Below are positions 47,150 to 58,000 of a stretch of 64,000 nt of DNA, in pieces. The stretch is from assembly GCA_036245525.1 (NCBI GenBank), contig BTPG01000003.1:207111342-207175341 (forward strand). Reading direction: 5' to 3'. Numbering within the stretch: the stretch's first letter is position 1; each line of letters starts with the position of its first letter. A program made the position numbers and the translations under genes. The DNA comes from Semisulcospira habei. Taxonomy: Eukaryota; Mollusca; Gastropoda; Semisulcospiridae. Below the pieces are notes generated by a model, which had not been told where the DNA came from, searched no databases, and saw nothing but the letters and a program-made list of their open reading frames with translations.

Positions 47150-47888
47150 CGATTTTCTCCTCGAGTGATCTAAAACACTTGTAAACATGATGGGGTGTAT
47201 ACTAAATTGAATAATTGAGGTCTCTCCTGGGATTAAAGTTGTGGATTTCAATTTAAATGCATCACGCGACAGACTAATAAATAACTGTATGAAAGGCTGA
47301 TTGTCACCCACTGGAGCGAAAACAGGAAACCGTTTCACATCCAATTTTCAAGCCCAACTTTCTGGTTATGAAAGAGATGCAATCTTGTAAACTCACATGA
47401 CTACACAACAGCTGTCTCTACCTACAGGTTATGACGGCAATAACTGCACGCAACAGGAATCCGGTTTCATCATGCGACAGGGTTGAGTATAAAGGCCAAT
47501 TGTTCAACAGCGCAATGTCCGTGATCCAGTTTCAAGCTAAGCACTCACACCCCAATTTTCTCCTCAGCGTGAGTTGGCCGTGATCTAAAAACAGGATGGG
47601 GTGTATAGTGACTTGAAATCATTGAGGTCTATCACTGGGAGTTATGGGGTTTGTCTTTCAATTTAAATGCGTCGCAGCCCGTCACTATGAGCGAAGTGAA
47701 AACTTTCACAGACAAAATTATTTTTCCTCCACACAACGTTGGAAGTTTCATTTACGAACGACGTGGTGTTCCACATTCGAGATTTGTTCTACATTTTTGG
47801 TTTGCCCCAGAGTAAAAATATGACACAGTGGTTTAGTGACATACATTGAAGCGTTGACACAAAAAGGAATGCTAATTTGTTTTGTGTG

Positions 47889-47970
<82 letters not shown>

Positions 47971-48290
47971 CACTATTTGGGCATAGAGGACTATTGTTTA
48001 CCATGGTGGTATGAACAGGAAGTATTCTCAGGAAGGCCAACTCTGACAGCATCGAGTGGTGGGGTGTGTGTGTGGGGGGGGGGGGGGTAGGTGGCGTGTA
48101 CGGTAGTCATTATTTCTCGGGAAGATATTTTAACTAACCTTTTGTTTCCAAGGGGTTGGGGGACCTGACTGGGCAGATAATGCTGTTAAATGTATTTGGT
48201 CAAGTGCGTTTGTTTATTTACGGAAAGGATTAAATAAATCAATTGTTTCTTAAATGGGTGTCGTTGTATTCTCCTACATATATATTCTCT
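47150..48290. repeat. Polinton right terminal inverted repeat
   Basis: Inverted copy of 28839-29970. It contains (GA)n at 47893-47963 (longer than the left mirror) and a G run near 48071-48088 mirroring the left C run. The outer end TATATTCTCT is followed by the AGGCT duplication. Confidence 0.9.
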
Positions 48291-48336
48291 AGGCTAAGGG
48301 TTCAGTCCATTATTATTTTTATTCTCTTTCTTCCAG

Positions 48337-48500
48337 CAATAGAGTTGGATGCTTGTATGTCAATAACATCTGGCACGTACGAGATTGTCCAGCTCGCAGA
48401 ACAAGCAGCTGCCGTTGAGATTGACGACAGCATGGAAATATACGAGAACATGAAGGACATCACTATAGGCTACACACAACTCAGAGTAAAGAAACAGTGA
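48337..48500 (+). CDS. Candidate terminal exon encoding a tyrosine-rich cytoplasmic tail
   Basis: A pyrimidine tract and AG (TTTCTTCCAG, ending 48336) precede an open frame entering in phase 1 and ending TGA at 48498-48500. The 53 codons include TYEIVQL, IYENMKD and GYTQLRV. These are YxxI/L/M-type motifs that in animal receptors bind SH2 proteins or adaptors when phosphorylated. No other exon of a plus-strand gene is seen in the window; upstream exons would lie left of the Polinton. The transmembrane exon 360 bp to the right is on the other strand. It may be a rearranged tail exon of that gene or the last exon of a neighbouring paralogue. Confidence 0.5.
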
Positions 48501-48733
48501 ACAGTGACTTGCAGGCTGTGTGTTAATGGTGTTTGCATGCATGCATAGTGATTAAGACGTTAGTATTTGGAGATTTGGAAAACATTGATATTCTGAGTTC
48601 TATTTTGGCCAGTAGTGTTCAGTTTCACACATGTGCTAGTGCCACCTGAACCAAATGATCGAGTTGTTTACAAAATGAAACACGAATGTTGCACATGTAG
48701 GTTACTTCTCTAGAAGAGAATGCAGGCTATTCA

Positions 48734-48815
48734 ATCATATGTGCTGGTTTGTGATTTTGGGCTTTACGGCGCTAGTGCCTTAAGGCACAAAATCACAGAC
48801 CTGCACACATGATCT
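48734..48815. repeat. Palindromic element, TGTGATTTTG type
   Basis: Arms of about 35 bp (CATATGTGCTGGTTTGTGATTTTG and its imperfect complement) flank a GGCGCTAGTGCC centre. The inner arm motif is shared with 46957-47011 within the Polinton. Confidence 0.65.
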
Positions 48816-48857
48816 GGTGCCGTAAGGTGTAAAACACTGACCAGAACAGAGATTTAC

Positions 48858-48960
48858 CTGCACAGGATGACAACGACGACAACAAGCACGATAACAGCCA
48901 CACCAAAGACGGCGACAAAAACACCCAGGGTGATGGGCACAGCAATGTTCTTTTCAAACT
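48858..48960 (-). CDS. Transmembrane exon of an EGF-type receptor gene
   Basis: A 103-bp exon with acceptor TTCTGACAG and donor CAG/GTAAAT on the minus strand. It enters in phase 1 and leaves in phase 2. It encodes FEKNIAVPIT followed by a 25-residue hydrophobic helix (LGVFVAVFGVAVIVLVVVVV, then ILC) and a stop-transfer Arg. Entry phase 1 fits the exit phase of the EGF exon at 59305-59439, with the joint codon GAG. The intervening 10 kb is filled with LINEs and repeats, consistent with one long intron or with further exons I did not recognise. Confidence 0.75.
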
Positions 48961-49228
48961 CTGTCAGAACAAATCAAAGTCAAAGAGGCTGTTTGTGTTT
49001 AAAAATGGTTGTCTTACAGGTCTAAATTTTAAAAATATAATTCTAAAAAATAAGACGAGTGTTTGCTTTAAATTTTGCATGGGAGTTGATATTGATTTTC
49101 CAACAGTTTAAAATTTACACATACGATAAGTTGGAAATCTGGCGATGTTGTGTAGTTTGCTCTCCTTTCAAATATCGTCCGCTATGGATGTCCCTATGTA
49201 TTCACTCTAGTTTTGTTTTTGACATAAT
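48961..49228. other. Intronic sequence, nothing recognised
   Basis: AT-rich, no gene or named repeat. Confidence 0.4.
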
Positions 49229-49336
49229 GTAACCCCTTCAATGCCGAGGATAGGTGAACACCACCCAACTGCAAGAGGTATAGATCCTCATGGGCCCCCG
49301 CAATTACGTGGGCTAATGAGAATCTATGCCTGCTGC
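49229..49336. mobile_element. Family A palindromic element, copy A9 (inverted, partial)
   Basis: The terminus GTAACCCCTTCAATGCCGAG at 49229 is the reverse of the usual family A right end. The hairpin core at 49271-49336 is diverged near the loop. The far end is not clear. Confidence 0.65.
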
Positions 49337-49689
49337 AAATTGCAGTTTGTACCCATGTTCGACGGTTGCTGTTTTTGGTTTTTTAAATGAAATTGGTTGT
49401 ACATTGCTTAACGTCTCGACAACAACAAGACTTTCTCATGACGTGCCTGTACTGCTTGTGAAAAAAAAAAAAACTAAACAGAATATTCAATGTATGTCGC
49501 CAGCCGGTCTAATACACTTAATAAATCTAAGACCATTTAACAACAAACATCCAATATCAAGAGCTACAGGCAGCGCAGACAGTAGGGAGAGTTTTTGAAA
49601 AAGGAAAATACAGGTGAATTGACCAAGGATAGACAGAACACATGCCCCAGAATAGAGGGGAAAACCGACACTGTGGGGCTGACCAGGGT

Positions 49690-49760
49690 GACCCTGGGAA
49701 CTAAAAAGTAGTTAACCCCACCCAAGTCCCCCAAGGCAGACCCGGGTGGGAAGTCTTTGA
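49690..49760. repeat. Short repeat matching the LINE D target site
   Basis: AAAGTAGTTAACCCCACCCA continuing into GGCAGACCCGGGTGGG is the uninterrupted version of the sequence that LINE D entered at 21269. It is therefore a dispersed repeat of unknown class. Confidence 0.6.
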
Positions 49761-49784
49761 ATGAACAAAGAACAAAGAATCAAA

Positions 49785-49788
<4 letters not shown>

Positions 49789-49857
<69 letters not shown>

Positions 49858-49875
49858 TATTATTATTATTATTAT
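49789..49875. repeat. (AAT)n microsatellite forming the 3' tail of an L2-like LINE
   Basis: About 23 AAT units followed by ATT units, immediately beyond TATAAAGCGCTAAC, the typical end of the adjacent LINE. Confidence 0.85.
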
Positions 49876-50219
49876 AAAGCGCTAACTCCCTGCAGTGCAG
49901 GCTCTAAGCGCTGTACAATGCAAATCAAAATTATAAACTAAACACAAATCAATAGACAGCAGCAACACAAAATACAAATATGACAATTCAAATTCAAGAA
50001 TTCACACCCAAAGCACAACCAACCATGGCAACAGGAACTGGCACAGGGCCATCATGATGTTATTGTGAAACAGACAAGAGACTGGAATTTGGTAAGATAG
50101 AGTAGTGAGATTGGAATAGATGTGTTTTTAGCTGACTTTTGAAAGAAATGTCTGTGGGCATCACACATGTATTCCAGAAGAGAATTCAAAATGACTGGGG
50201 CCTGGAAACAAAAGGACCT

Positions 50220-50538
50220 TTAACCAACGGACTTTGTGTTTATTTTCGGCACTTTCAAAAGTTTTTCACTGCAAGAACGTAAGGTGCGGGACGCTTGATA
50301 AGTAGTTAACATAGTAGAAAGGTAGGGAGGCAGTGTACTATCGAAATGACGGAAGGCGAAAGTAGCTACCTTGTACTCAATCCTAGCTTTGATAGGAAGC
50401 CAGTGAAGTTGGTACAACAAGGATGACACATGATTTTTTTGATTTCCAAAAAAATGACGCGAGCTGCATTGTTATATATTCATGAAGTCGAGCCAGTTCT
50501 TCAGATGGCAGGCCAGCAAACAAACGATTACAATAGTC
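50220..50538 (-). pseudogene. L2-like RT C-terminal part (E1)
   Basis: Encodes LLYQLHWLPIKARIEYKVA and the following C-terminal tail (HFDSTLPPYLSTML). It is separated from its RT core by the nested LINE and broken by further indels after about 50220. Confidence 0.8.
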
Positions 50539-53500
50539 TCTCTTGGCTTGACTTCGCGAACGAAGATTTTATAGGAGTTGCCCACGACGTCTGCAGGCTT
50601 GTTCGTGGCTGCGGAGGCCAATCCGAGACAGGCAGGTTCGACCGCAGTGGCTGCAGGGGAAGGTATGGCCAGGGTTCTGAGTTGCGGCATCTCTGTTTTT
50701 TCTCCTGAGCCGCTTGTCCTTAAGGCTAGCTGTTTGAGAGTCCTCAAAGGAGACAGCTGCCTTGTAAATGGTGGAGCGCCAGGTGTCACGGTCCGCAGCA
50801 AGCGAAGACCACTGGTGGTGGTCGATTTGGCAGGCACTAAGTGACTTCTTGAGACAGTCTTTGTATCTCTTCTTTGGTGCCCCTCTGTCACGGTGTCCAG
50901 TAGCAAGCTCGCCGAACAGGGTGATCTTTGCTAGGCGATGATCCTCCATCCTGGAGACATGCCCCGCCCAGCGGAGCTGTGTCCGCAGCAGCAAAGCCTC
51001 GATGCTCACAGTTTCAGCCTGTTCAAGGACCTCGACGTTGGTGACATAGTCACTCCAGTGAATGCCCAGGATGGTACGCAGGCAGCGCTGGTGGAAGCGT
51101 TCGAGGAGTCGTAGTTGGCTGCGGTAGAGGGCCCAGGACTCGGAACCATACAGCAGGGTGGTGAGGACAACAGCTCTGTACACGCTGATCTTGGTGCCTG
51201 TTTTCAGTTGTTGATTGTGCCACACCCGCTTGAAAAGTCGCCCGAAAGCGCTGTTCGCTTTTGCCAGCCTGCTGTCAAGCTCCTTGCCCAGCTTGGCGTC
51301 CGACGTGATAATGCAGCCAAGGTAAGTAAACTGGTGCACTGACTTTAGTTCAGACTCGCCAATGGTGATGTGAGGAGGGCGATACACTGTCTTGGGTGCC
51401 GGCTGATGGAGGACCTCTGTCTTTTTCAGACTGACCTCGAGTCCAAAGAGCTGGGCAGCATCTGCGAAGCAAGACGTGATGCGCTGCAGGGCTATCTCTG
51501 TGTGTGCAACGAGGGCAGCATCATCAGCAAAAACCAGCTCACGAATCAGTTGGTCTAGGGTTTTCGTGTGGGCCTGCAGTCGTCTGAGGTTGAACAGACT
51601 GCCATCGAGACGATACCTGATGTACACTGCATCGTCATCATCGAGGTCCACTGTGGCCTGCTTCAACATCATGCTAAAAAAGATGGTGAAGAAGGTCGGT
51701 GCCAGCACGCAGCCCTGCTTTACGCCGTTGAGAATAGGAAATGGTTCTGAGGTCATTGTTGAGTCTGACCTGGCCTTGCTGGTCCTCGTGTAGGTGGACA
51801 ATCATGTGGAGGAACTTTGGGGGACAGCCAAGTCGCTCCAGGATCTGCCACATGCCTTGCCTGCTCACAGTGTCGAACGCTTTTGTTAGGTCGACAAATG
51901 TTATGTACAGCCCTTTGTTCTGCTCGCGGCACTTCTCCTGTAGCTGTCTCAGCGCAAAGACCATATCGGTGGTGCTCCTGTTTGCTCTGAAGCCACACTG
52001 GCCCTCTGGGAGTTGGTCTTCAGCGATGGCAGGTACCAGCCGATTCAGGAGCAGCCTTGCAAGGATTTTCCCAGCAATGGACAGCAGGGTAATTCCCCGA
52101 TAGTTGGAACAGTCAGACTTCTCGCCTTTGTTCTTGTACAGGGTGATAACGACTGCATCACGGAGATCTTTTGGTAGTGTTCCTTCCTCTCAGCAGCAGA
52201 GAAAGAGGTCATGGAGCTTGTTGTGCAGTGCTGTGCCTCCATGTTTCCAGATCTCTGGCGGTATTCCATCAATGCCTGCTGCTTTGCCACTCTTGAGCTG
52301 GTGGATGGCTGTGAGGGTCTCTTCAGCGGTGGGCGGTTCGTCCAATTCAACCTTTACTGGGAGGTGTGGGATTTGTAGGACGACTGCTTCTTGAACAGTG
52401 CGCTCAGCGCTGAAGAGGCTCTGAAAGTATTCCGACCAGCGGTTCAAGATGGAGGTATTATCTGTGAGGAGTGTCTGGCCATTCGCGCTTCGCAGGGGAC
52501 TTTGTACCAGGTGCCTGGGGCCATACACTGCTTTCAGTGCTTCGTAGAAGCCCCTGTAGTCACCATTGTCAGCACAAAGCTGGGTCCTCTGTGCAAGTCT
52601 GGTCCACCACTCATTCTGGAGATCTCTGAGCTTGCGCTGGAGACTGCTGCAGACGAGGCGGAAGGCAGACTTCTTCACAGGGCAGGAAGGCTGGGCTAGG
52701 TGGGCCTGATGGGCGGCTCTTTTTTTTTGCTAGGTGTTCCTGGATCTCTACATCGTTTTCGTCAAACCAGTCTTTGTTCTTCTTTCTGGCGAAACCCAAG
52801 ACTTCTGCAGAGGATTTTGCAATAGCAGTTTTCAGTTGTTCCCAAAGTGTTTCAGGGGAGGAGTCTACTGGGTCCGCTGTGTCTTTGAGCCTGCGCTGTA
52901 AATCTGTCTGAAAGGCAGCTTTCACATCGTCACGCTGAAGGCTGGCAACATTAAGCTTTTTCTTGGGGGTCCCCATTTCTTGGGTTTTGGCTTGAAGTGG
53001 AGCCTGAGTTTGCAGCGGACAAGGCGGTGGTCAGTGTGGCACTCTGCGCTGGGCATCACTCTGGTGAGGAGGACGTCACTGCGGTCCCTCTGACGCACTA
53101 GGACATAGTCGATAAGGTGCCAGTGTTTGGAGCGAGGATGCATCCAGGTGGTCTTTCGACTGTCCTTTTGCTGAAAAGTAGTGTTGGTGATGACCAGTTG
53201 CTGCTCCGCACAGAACTCCAACAGTAGGCGTCCATTGTCATTGCAGTTCCCCACGCCATGCTTGCCGAGGACTCCTTTCCAGGCTTCAGAGTCCTGGCCC
53301 ACTCTGGCGTTGAAGTCGTCAAGGATGATGACTTTGTCGTCTGCAGGGGTACTCTGTAGGAGGCTGCGCAGGTCAGTGTAAAACTTGTCCTTTTCAGCAG
53401 GCTCTGCCAGGAGGGTTGGGGAGTACACACTGAGAGGGGTGACGTGCTGCTGGTGTCTCAGTGGGAGGCGCATGGACATGATGCGGTCTGAGTGGCCCGT

Positions 53501-53560
53501 TGGTAGGTTTTCCAGCTTAGTCGCAATGGATGTCTTGACCATGAAACCCACGCCTGTAGT
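50539..53560 (-). mobile_element. LINE A copy 4, 5'-truncated, within L2-like E1
   Basis: 3022 bp with an 8-bp duplication, CAATAGTC (50531-50538 and 53561-53568). A few extra bases (TAGT) lie at the 5' junction. Truncation falls in the endonuclease after GVGFMVKTSI. It is very close to copy 1 in sequence, so young. Confidence 0.92.
50569..53556 (-). pseudogene. LINE A polyprotein, copy 4, broken
   Basis: Endonuclease, RT and finger domains are readable, but frame breaks occur near 51750 (loss within the LNNDLSEPFP region) and 52970. A stop replaces the Trp of CCWEEG near 52189. A nine-base T run at about 52720 (A9 in the coding sense) is the same length change seen in copy 3. Motif A FVDLTKAFD and the finger remain, while the FADDAAL region reads FADDAAL intact near 51525. 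Confidence 0.9.
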
Positions 53561-53568
53561 CAATAGTC

Positions 53569-54920
53569 AATGCGTCTCAAAATCAGGGAAGACACAAGCT
53601 GAGTGGTGGCAGACTGAGTCAGGAAAGATCTTACAGTGCTGATTTTCTTCAGCTGGAAATAGGCTGCTCTACAGATGGAAGTGATATCGTCATGCATAGA
53701 CAAAGTAGAGTCCAAAAGAACACCAAGGTCACGAACACACCGTTTGAAAAGTATACTGGCTTCACCAACAATTAAGCTGCTGTAGGTGACCTGGGAAAGA
53801 TTGTGATATGACGCGACACACATTGACTCAGTTTTGCCATCATTCAGCATGAGCTTGCTCAGTAACATCCATTTCTTAATAGATGATATTCAGAGTTCGA
53901 CTTCCTTAATTACAATTGGAATATCACATGGCTTAGAGTCCCTCAGCAGCTGTGTGTCGTCGGCATATTTGTGGAAACCACAACTATGCCGACTCACGAC
54001 ATATGACAAGGGTTGAGTATACATTGAAATCAGTACAGGCCTCAACACAGAACCCAGGAGCACGCACGTGGTTTGGATTTCGCACCTCCAACAGTCACAC
54101 ACTGGGTTGTCAAATAGGAGGCAAACCATCGTAAGGTAGTGTCAGTTATGCCAAAGGTACACTGCAGTCGTCTCAAAAGAATGTCATGATCGATGGTATC
54201 GAACACATCCGATAGATCCAATATACAAAGAATAGAGACTTTTCTCTGGTCAGCAGATGACAGTAAATTGCTGACAACATGAAGCAGTGCGGTTTCGGTG
54301 GAAAGATTTTTCCTGTATGCTGACTGCATTACATGTCAAGCAAGCCACTGTCATTCAAGTGTTTTGAAGCTGCTGAAGAACAGATTTCTATGAAAGTTTA
54401 GCAAGGAAAGGCAGATTGGAAATTGGACGATAATTTGTCAAGCATTCCTTGTCAAGACTTGGCTTCGGCTTCTTGAGGAGAGGAATGACAAGTGCTTGCT
54501 TAAAAAGATCAGGAACACAACCTGACACGAGTGAAAAGCTCAGAATTCTGGTTAATATTGGCATTAAGTCGAATGAACATGCATTCAGTAACGGTAGCAG
54601 GAATTGGATCAAGTGCAGAAATCTTGCTTGGGCACTGAGTCAAAAGAACCTCAATTAATCTCTCTGACACTGGTACAAACTGAGAGAGGGGAGTACATGC
54701 AAAGACAGGACTGGAACAGTCATGATCAGCAACATTATCTGTCAAAGTGTCAAGCTCAGCTCGGATGTCTGAAACTTTCTTGTAAAAAACAATTCACAAA
54801 ACCTGTCTGGCAGTTCAGAACTGGGAAGGCATGATGGCAGTGAGGAATCTTTACTGTTGCCGAACAGTTCATCAGAGACCTGGAACAGCGTTTCTGTAGA
54901 CTTATGTAGACTTATGTGTC
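53569..54920 (-). pseudogene. L2-like RT core (E1), degraded
   Basis: Pieces in several frames give an N-terminal linker (54742-54920) and fingers ([26 protein letters not shown] near 54400-54600). A palm follows with CILDLSDVFDTIDH (54100-54280) and KYADDTQL (53950-54000), then KLMLNDGKTESM (53830). Motif A has SDVFD where AFD is usual. There are multiple indels and stops, and no endonuclease domain remains. Confidence 0.8.
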
Positions 54921-55089
54921 CCGTGGCAGGGCAGGGGTTGAACTGGAGCCGCCATTTGCTTGATTTCGACGTTATGACTGCAAATAGTGATGACTCCACC
55001 CTTAACTCGCTAAATTGATCACTCGCACCTGTTTATCCCTTTTACCCCTACGAGTGCATTTTCCAAATTTTGGAAGTGTTACATATTAA
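54921..55089. other. Spacer between two L2-like LINEs
   Basis: No feature recognised. A short GTAGACTTAT direct repeat lies at about 54896-54915. Confidence 0.4.
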
Positions 55090-58000
55090 AAAATAATAAT
55101 AATTACGGTATTTATAATGCGCTTATCTTATAATAATTATAACTCTAAGCGCGCACTCACAACTTGCACACGCATGCGCACGCTCTAGACAATGATTCAC
55201 GTACCACAAATAGTGAAAATACATTACGACGGTCAGCTTGGGGTGGGGAGTGTGGTGATATAGTGCTAGAACTGTTGAAAGAGGTGAGTTTTGAGGGCGG
55301 ACTGGAAGGAGGAGAGAGAGTGTTTCTGACGGAGAGAGAGTGGGAGAGTGTTCCAGGTGGATGGACCGTAGACGGAGAAGAAGTGGGGGTCGAAAGTGCT
55401 GAGTTTGGTGCGGGGGATGAGGAGGCGGAGAGGGTCGGAGGCGGAGCGGGGGGAGCGGGAAGGAGTGTAGTGTAGGGGTGAAGTAAGTTGGAGATAGGTA
55501 GGAGCGTAGTTGTTCAGGGATTTGTAGCAGAGAGACAGAATCTTGTATTGGATGCGTTGGGGGATGGGGAGCCAGTGAAGGAGCTTGAGCAGGGGAGTAA
55601 TGTGGTCCGATTTTTTCTTTCTGAGGACGAGGCGGGCAGCATTGTTCTGGACGCGCTGGAGAGTTAGAGTGGTGGATTGAGGAAGGCCGGAAAGGAGAGA
55701 GTTGCAGTAGTCGATGCGAGATAAGATGAGAGAGACAGCGAGTTTGGTGGCAGCTTCGGTAGTGAGGTATTTTCTGATCTGACTGATGCGGCGGAGGTGG
55801 AAATAACATGCCTGGGCCGTGGCGGAGACGAAGCTGGTCACGGAAAGAGCGGAATCGAGGATAACGCGAGGTTCTTGACCGAGTCAGAGAGGGAGATGGG
55901 GGTGCTGTCAAGTTGAAGGTGGAGAGAGGGAGGGAGCTGGGAAAGTTTCTGGCGAGTGCTTACCAGCATGGCTTCCGTTTTGTCGTCGTTCAGTTTGAGC
56001 TTCTTTGCTGTCATCCAGTTTTTCACGTCTTCGTAGCAGTCAGCCGTGCGAGTCAGTAGTGTCTGAGTGTTGTCGAGTTTCTCTTTGTCTAGTAGTTGTG
56101 AGTCGTCAGCGTAGAGATGGTGATGTATGTAGTGAGACTGGATGATGTTGGACAGGGGAGAGGTGTAGAGTGTGAAAAGGACCGGGCCCAGGACGGACCC
56201 CTGTGGAACGCCGCAGGAGAGCGTGACTGGGTTGGAGGAGACGCCGTCGATGGTGACGGACTGCTGTCTGTCGGAGAGGTAGGAGAGAAACCAGGAGTGA
56301 GCAGTCAGTGATGCCAAAGGAGTGGTGAAGGCGGTGGAGGAGGATAGAGTGGTCTTTGGTGTCGAAGGCGGCAGAGAGATCGAGTAGCGTAAGAAGGGAG
56401 ATGTTGCCCGAGTCGGTGGAGAGAAGCAGGTCGTTTAGGATATGTAGAAGGGCTGTTTCAGTGCTGTGATGTTGCGATAGGCAGACTGGAAGGGACTGAG
56501 GAGGTTGTTGTCGGCGAGGTGGAGGTTGAGCTGGTTGAGGACAACCTTCTCAAGAAGCTTGGACAGGAAAGAGAGATTGGAGACTGAGCGGTAGTTCTTG
56601 AGTTCGTTTGGGTCGAGGTTGTGTTTTTTTAGGAGAGGACGGACGATGGCGGACTTTAAGATATCGGGGACGGTGCCATTCTCTAGAGATGTGTTGATGT
56701 CGGTAATGAAGGGCAAACGTTTTGGAAAACCGTCCCGGTAGAGAGAGGTTGGGAGGGGGTCGAGTTCGCAGGTTTGAAGGGCATGGACTTTATGGTCTTG
56801 AGGACTTCATCCTGAGAGACGGGGCGGAAGGACGAGAGGGGAGTGCCGGAAAAAAAGGGAGGGGGTGGGGGGTGTCAGGAAGGCAAGGCGGAGAAGGCCG
56901 GGTGTCGAGTGTGTTGCGCAGAGTTTGGATTTTGTCGGAGAAATAGGTGGAAAAAGCGGACGGGAGTTCTTCTTTGCTGTATGTGTTGAGGAGAGGAGAG
57001 TCTTTCGAAGTGAATAGGAGTGTGTTCATGGTAGCGTAGAGGGTTTTGGAAGAAGTGGATTTCAGGATTTTGTTTTGAAGATATTTACGTTTAGAGTCGG
57101 AGATCATTCTGCAGACTCTGGATCTGGTGGTTTGGAAGATCTGTCTGTGAACGGTGAGGTCAGATGAGCGCCAGCGGCGTTCCGCTTGTCGGCGCTTGCG
57201 CTTGGCCTCAGCTATGTCGTCAGTGAGCCAGTGGGAGGGGAGTCGGCTGGGTATGGAGCATGTGGTGACAGGGGCATGGGTGTCTAGAAGTTTTCGAAGG
57301 GAGGAATCGAAATGGGATGCAAGATGAGGAGAGGGGGCGGGGTCCATGAGAAGGTCGAGGTGGTGAGATGGAAGCACAGCAGAGGTATCAGAGTCGTAGA
57401 AGAGTTGATCGGAGGTGCGGGTGATGATCCAGTGGAGGGTGTGGCCGAGTTGGTGGGTGGGTTTAGTGATGTGTTGTGTAAGATTGTGGCTTGAAAGTGA
57501 CGAGCAAAGGCGTTTTTTGTTAGGGTGGTCGGGTTTGTCGAAGTGAAAGTTGAAGTCGATAAGAAGGATGTGTTTTCCGGGTCGTGCGCTGTAGTGGCCA
57601 AGGAGGAGGTCGAACTCGGTGAGGAACATGGAGTTTGTGAGTTTGTTTTGAGAGCTTGGAGGGGTACATAGATAGATACATAGATAGATTGGAGCGATAG
57701 ATACATGAGAAGATGAGGGACTCGCCAGGGAGTGTTGCTACGGCCTCGACAGATTCAAAGGAGGGATGAGCAAAAGGGAGAGACTGAGAGAAGGAAAGGT
57801 GAGCAGAAAGACAGTCCCTGTAGATGATGGCAATGCCACCCCTCTGAAAGTACGCGGAAAGGAGGCCAGGCGGTAGCCACTCGGAGTGACGCTGGCGATG
57901 ATGGGTTCATCGCCAGCTAAGCGGAGCCAAGTTTCGGTGATCACGACAACATCTAGGTCATTTTCTAGAATGAAATCTGAAATCACGTCGGCTTTGCCAT

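Larger units (their letters stand above)
28839..48290. mobile_element. Maverick/Polinton DNA transposon (virus-like), with nested LINE
   Basis: 19,452 bp bounded by long inverted repeats whose outer ends are AGAGAATATATA and its complement. The flanks carry AGGCT on both sides (28834-28838 and 48291-48295); six bp is the usual duplication for this group. Gene content is diagnostic: retroviral-type integrase, protein-primed PolB, packaging ATPase, capsid candidates and several small proteins. Without the LINE at 40161-43574 it is about 16 kb, within the usual 15-20 kb. It is probably immobile now because PolB is split and the integrase is frameshifted. A cysteine protease was not found. Confidence 0.95.
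49876..54920 (-). mobile_element. L2-like LINE E1, interrupted by LINE A copy 4
   Basis: The minus-strand element has its 3' end TTAGCGCTTTATAATAA at 49876 and its 5' part reaching about 54920. It is cut between 50538 and 53561 by LINE A. The reading ..ILRRIDY on the right (53569 and up) continues on the left (50530 and down) across the single 8-bp site CAATAGTC. The LQRVQNNAAR and LHWLPIKARI-type thumb is characteristic of L2/CR1 relatives. Confidence 0.85.

Noticed and set aside
28839..48290. A free or exogenous virus genome
   Set aside because: It has transposon-type inverted ends, a target duplication that closes on a host repeat, a nested LINE and broken genes, so it is an old integrated element.
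55123..55911. 262-residue Pro/Ser-rich frame
   Set aside because: It is an alternative frame over the 3' part of L2-like E2, whose true frame carries the thumb motifs.
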